A stretch of 22,117 bases of DNA from CAZMVY01 sp964617875 (GTDB taxonomy: Bacteria > Planctomycetota > Phycisphaerae > UBA1845 > PWPN01): NCBI GenBank assembly GCA_964617875.1, contig CAZUAI010000091.1, positions 1 through 22,117 on the forward strand, in the 5' to 3' direction. Of the stretch, positions 21,692 through 22,117 are shown piece after piece. The notes under the pieces are model-generated. The model was not told where the DNA came from, made no database searches, and saw nothing but the letters and a program-made list of their open reading frames with translations. How positions within the stretch are numbered: the stretch's first letter is position 1; every line of letters begins with the position of its first letter. The position numbers and the translations under genes are program-made.

Positions 21692-21711
21692 ACCCCCGCG
21701 AAAGCGGGGGT
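21692..21711 (+). terminator. GC hairpin with GAAA tetraloop after the GH20-like gene
   Basis: ACCCCCGC and GCGGGGGT form an 8-bp stem closed by a GAAA tetraloop, 24 bases after the stop. No T-run follows directly (TCTGGAGTTT). The sequence resembles the widespread 'CCCGCGAAAGCGGG' type of dispersed bacterial hairpin repeat, which often sits at gene ends. Confidence 0.5.
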
Positions 21712-21800
21712 CTGGAGTTTGGCCATTTCATAGTGATGACGGGGTAGGAAACGGTTGATTGAGGGACGGCGGGAGGAGGCGAGGCGGTTTGGGCTGCGCC

Positions 21801-21829
21801 TTGACAGGTTCCGGGGCTGCGGATATCTA
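21801..21829 (+). promoter_or_regulatory. Sigma-70-like promoter for the AbrB-like gene
   Basis: A perfect TTGACA (21801-21806) is followed after 17 bases by TATCTA (21824-21829), with the predicted transcript start about 27 bases before the ATG. Confidence 0.55.
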
Positions 21830-21862
21830 TGTATCTGACTAGACATCCGAAAGGAGGCCCTC

Positions 21863-22069
21863 ATGGGGTACCCGACCCGAGTCCAGGTCATCCGCCGCAA
21901 GGACAGCGAGCAGTGGTACATCAACTTTCCCGCCCCGATCGCGCGGGCCATGGAGTTCGACAAGGGGGAGGTCGTCGAGTGGGTCATCCAGGACCGGCAC
22001 ACCCTCACCCTGCACCGGCAGGAGAAGCGCCGAGCCGCTGAGGCCGCCGCGCCGAAAAAAAAACGCTAG
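21863..22069 (+). CDS. Small AbrB/SpoVT-like protein, putative DNA-binding
   Basis: A 68-residue protein resembling the swapped-hairpin AbrB/MazE/SpoVT fold: 'QVIRRKDSEQWYINFPAPIA', then 'MEFDKGEVVEWVI' and 'DRHTLTLHRQ'. The pattern of a basic strand, a short helix with 'FP..IA.AM', and 'GE.VEW' strands fits AbrB-type dimers that bind DNA or act as antitoxins. The tail is Ala/Lys-rich and ends in KKKR, encoded partly by a run of nine A. AAGGAGG lies five bases before the ATG. The next gene is cut off by the window edge, so a toxin or transposase partner cannot be tested. Confidence in the fold is moderate and in the function low. Confidence 0.65.
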   Translation: MGYPTRVQVIRRKDSEQWYINFPAPIARAMEFDKGEVVEWVIQDRHTLTLHRQEKRRAAEAAAPKKKR

Positions 22070-22117
22070 CCCAACCTTCGCACGGCGATGGAAATCGCGA
22101 GCGAGAATCGGCGTTGG

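Noticed and set aside
21553..21747. 64-codon plus-strand frame containing 'RHPRESGG'
   Set aside because: It overlaps the end of the GH20-like gene and translates the hairpin repeat, a well-known spurious pattern.
22088..22117. Possible start of a further gene (ATG GAA ATC GCG)
   Set aside because: Only ten codons are visible before the window ends, with no ribosome site, so it cannot be supported.

Overview
The window is GC-rich bacterial chromosome, most likely from a planctomycete of the Phycisphaerae type. This is an inference. It rests on dockerin-like double calcium-loop modules with a 'CFNGPN' signature in two separate proteins, a RHS/YD-repeat protein of planctomycete style, an outer-membrane BamA, secreted polysaccharide hydrolases and lipoproteins. 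No rRNA, tRNA, CRISPR array or transposase was found.

Layout. Positions 9-1670 (minus) hold the C-terminal part of an RHS repeat protein with a dockerin-like module lodged inside it. It faces away from a DinB-family metalloenzyme-like gene (1749-2273). From about 2329 a plus-strand block starts with an FHA-GspE/PilB ATPase. It runs 14 bases later into the glycine cleavage genes gcvT, gcvH, gcvPA and gcvPB (to 8578). These supply the T, H and split P proteins, while the L protein is not here. A TIM-barrel sugar isomerase/epimerase-like gene (8728-9576), a secreted GH5-like glycosidase with two FN3 domains and a C-terminal dockerin-like module (10000-11922) and a UvrD/PcrA helicase (12001-14310) follow.

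bamA (14437-16806, minus) is divergent from a 66-residue Gly/Cys-rich exported protein (17037-17237) and a 334-residue lipoprotein of unknown function (17466-18470). After these comes leuA (18843-20435), a secreted GH20-like hexosaminidase (about 20435-21667) and a small AbrB-like protein (21863-22069) at the right edge.

The most notable system lies between 18564 and 18842, directly upstream of leuA. It has a consensus promoter, a short ORF with seven leucine codons in eleven positions, and a strong intrinsic terminator. A 10-bp antiterminator pairing overlaps the end of the leader ORF, and a weaker hairpin could sequester it. This has every part of a ribosome-mediated leucine attenuator and would add to the feedback inhibition implied by the LeuA C-terminal regulatory domain. 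Other points of interest are the dockerin-like insertion in RHS, a dispersed structured repeat (14319-14361 and 20474-20581) that may corrupt the annotated start of the GH20 gene, and a 7-bp dyad inside a lipoprotein promoter.
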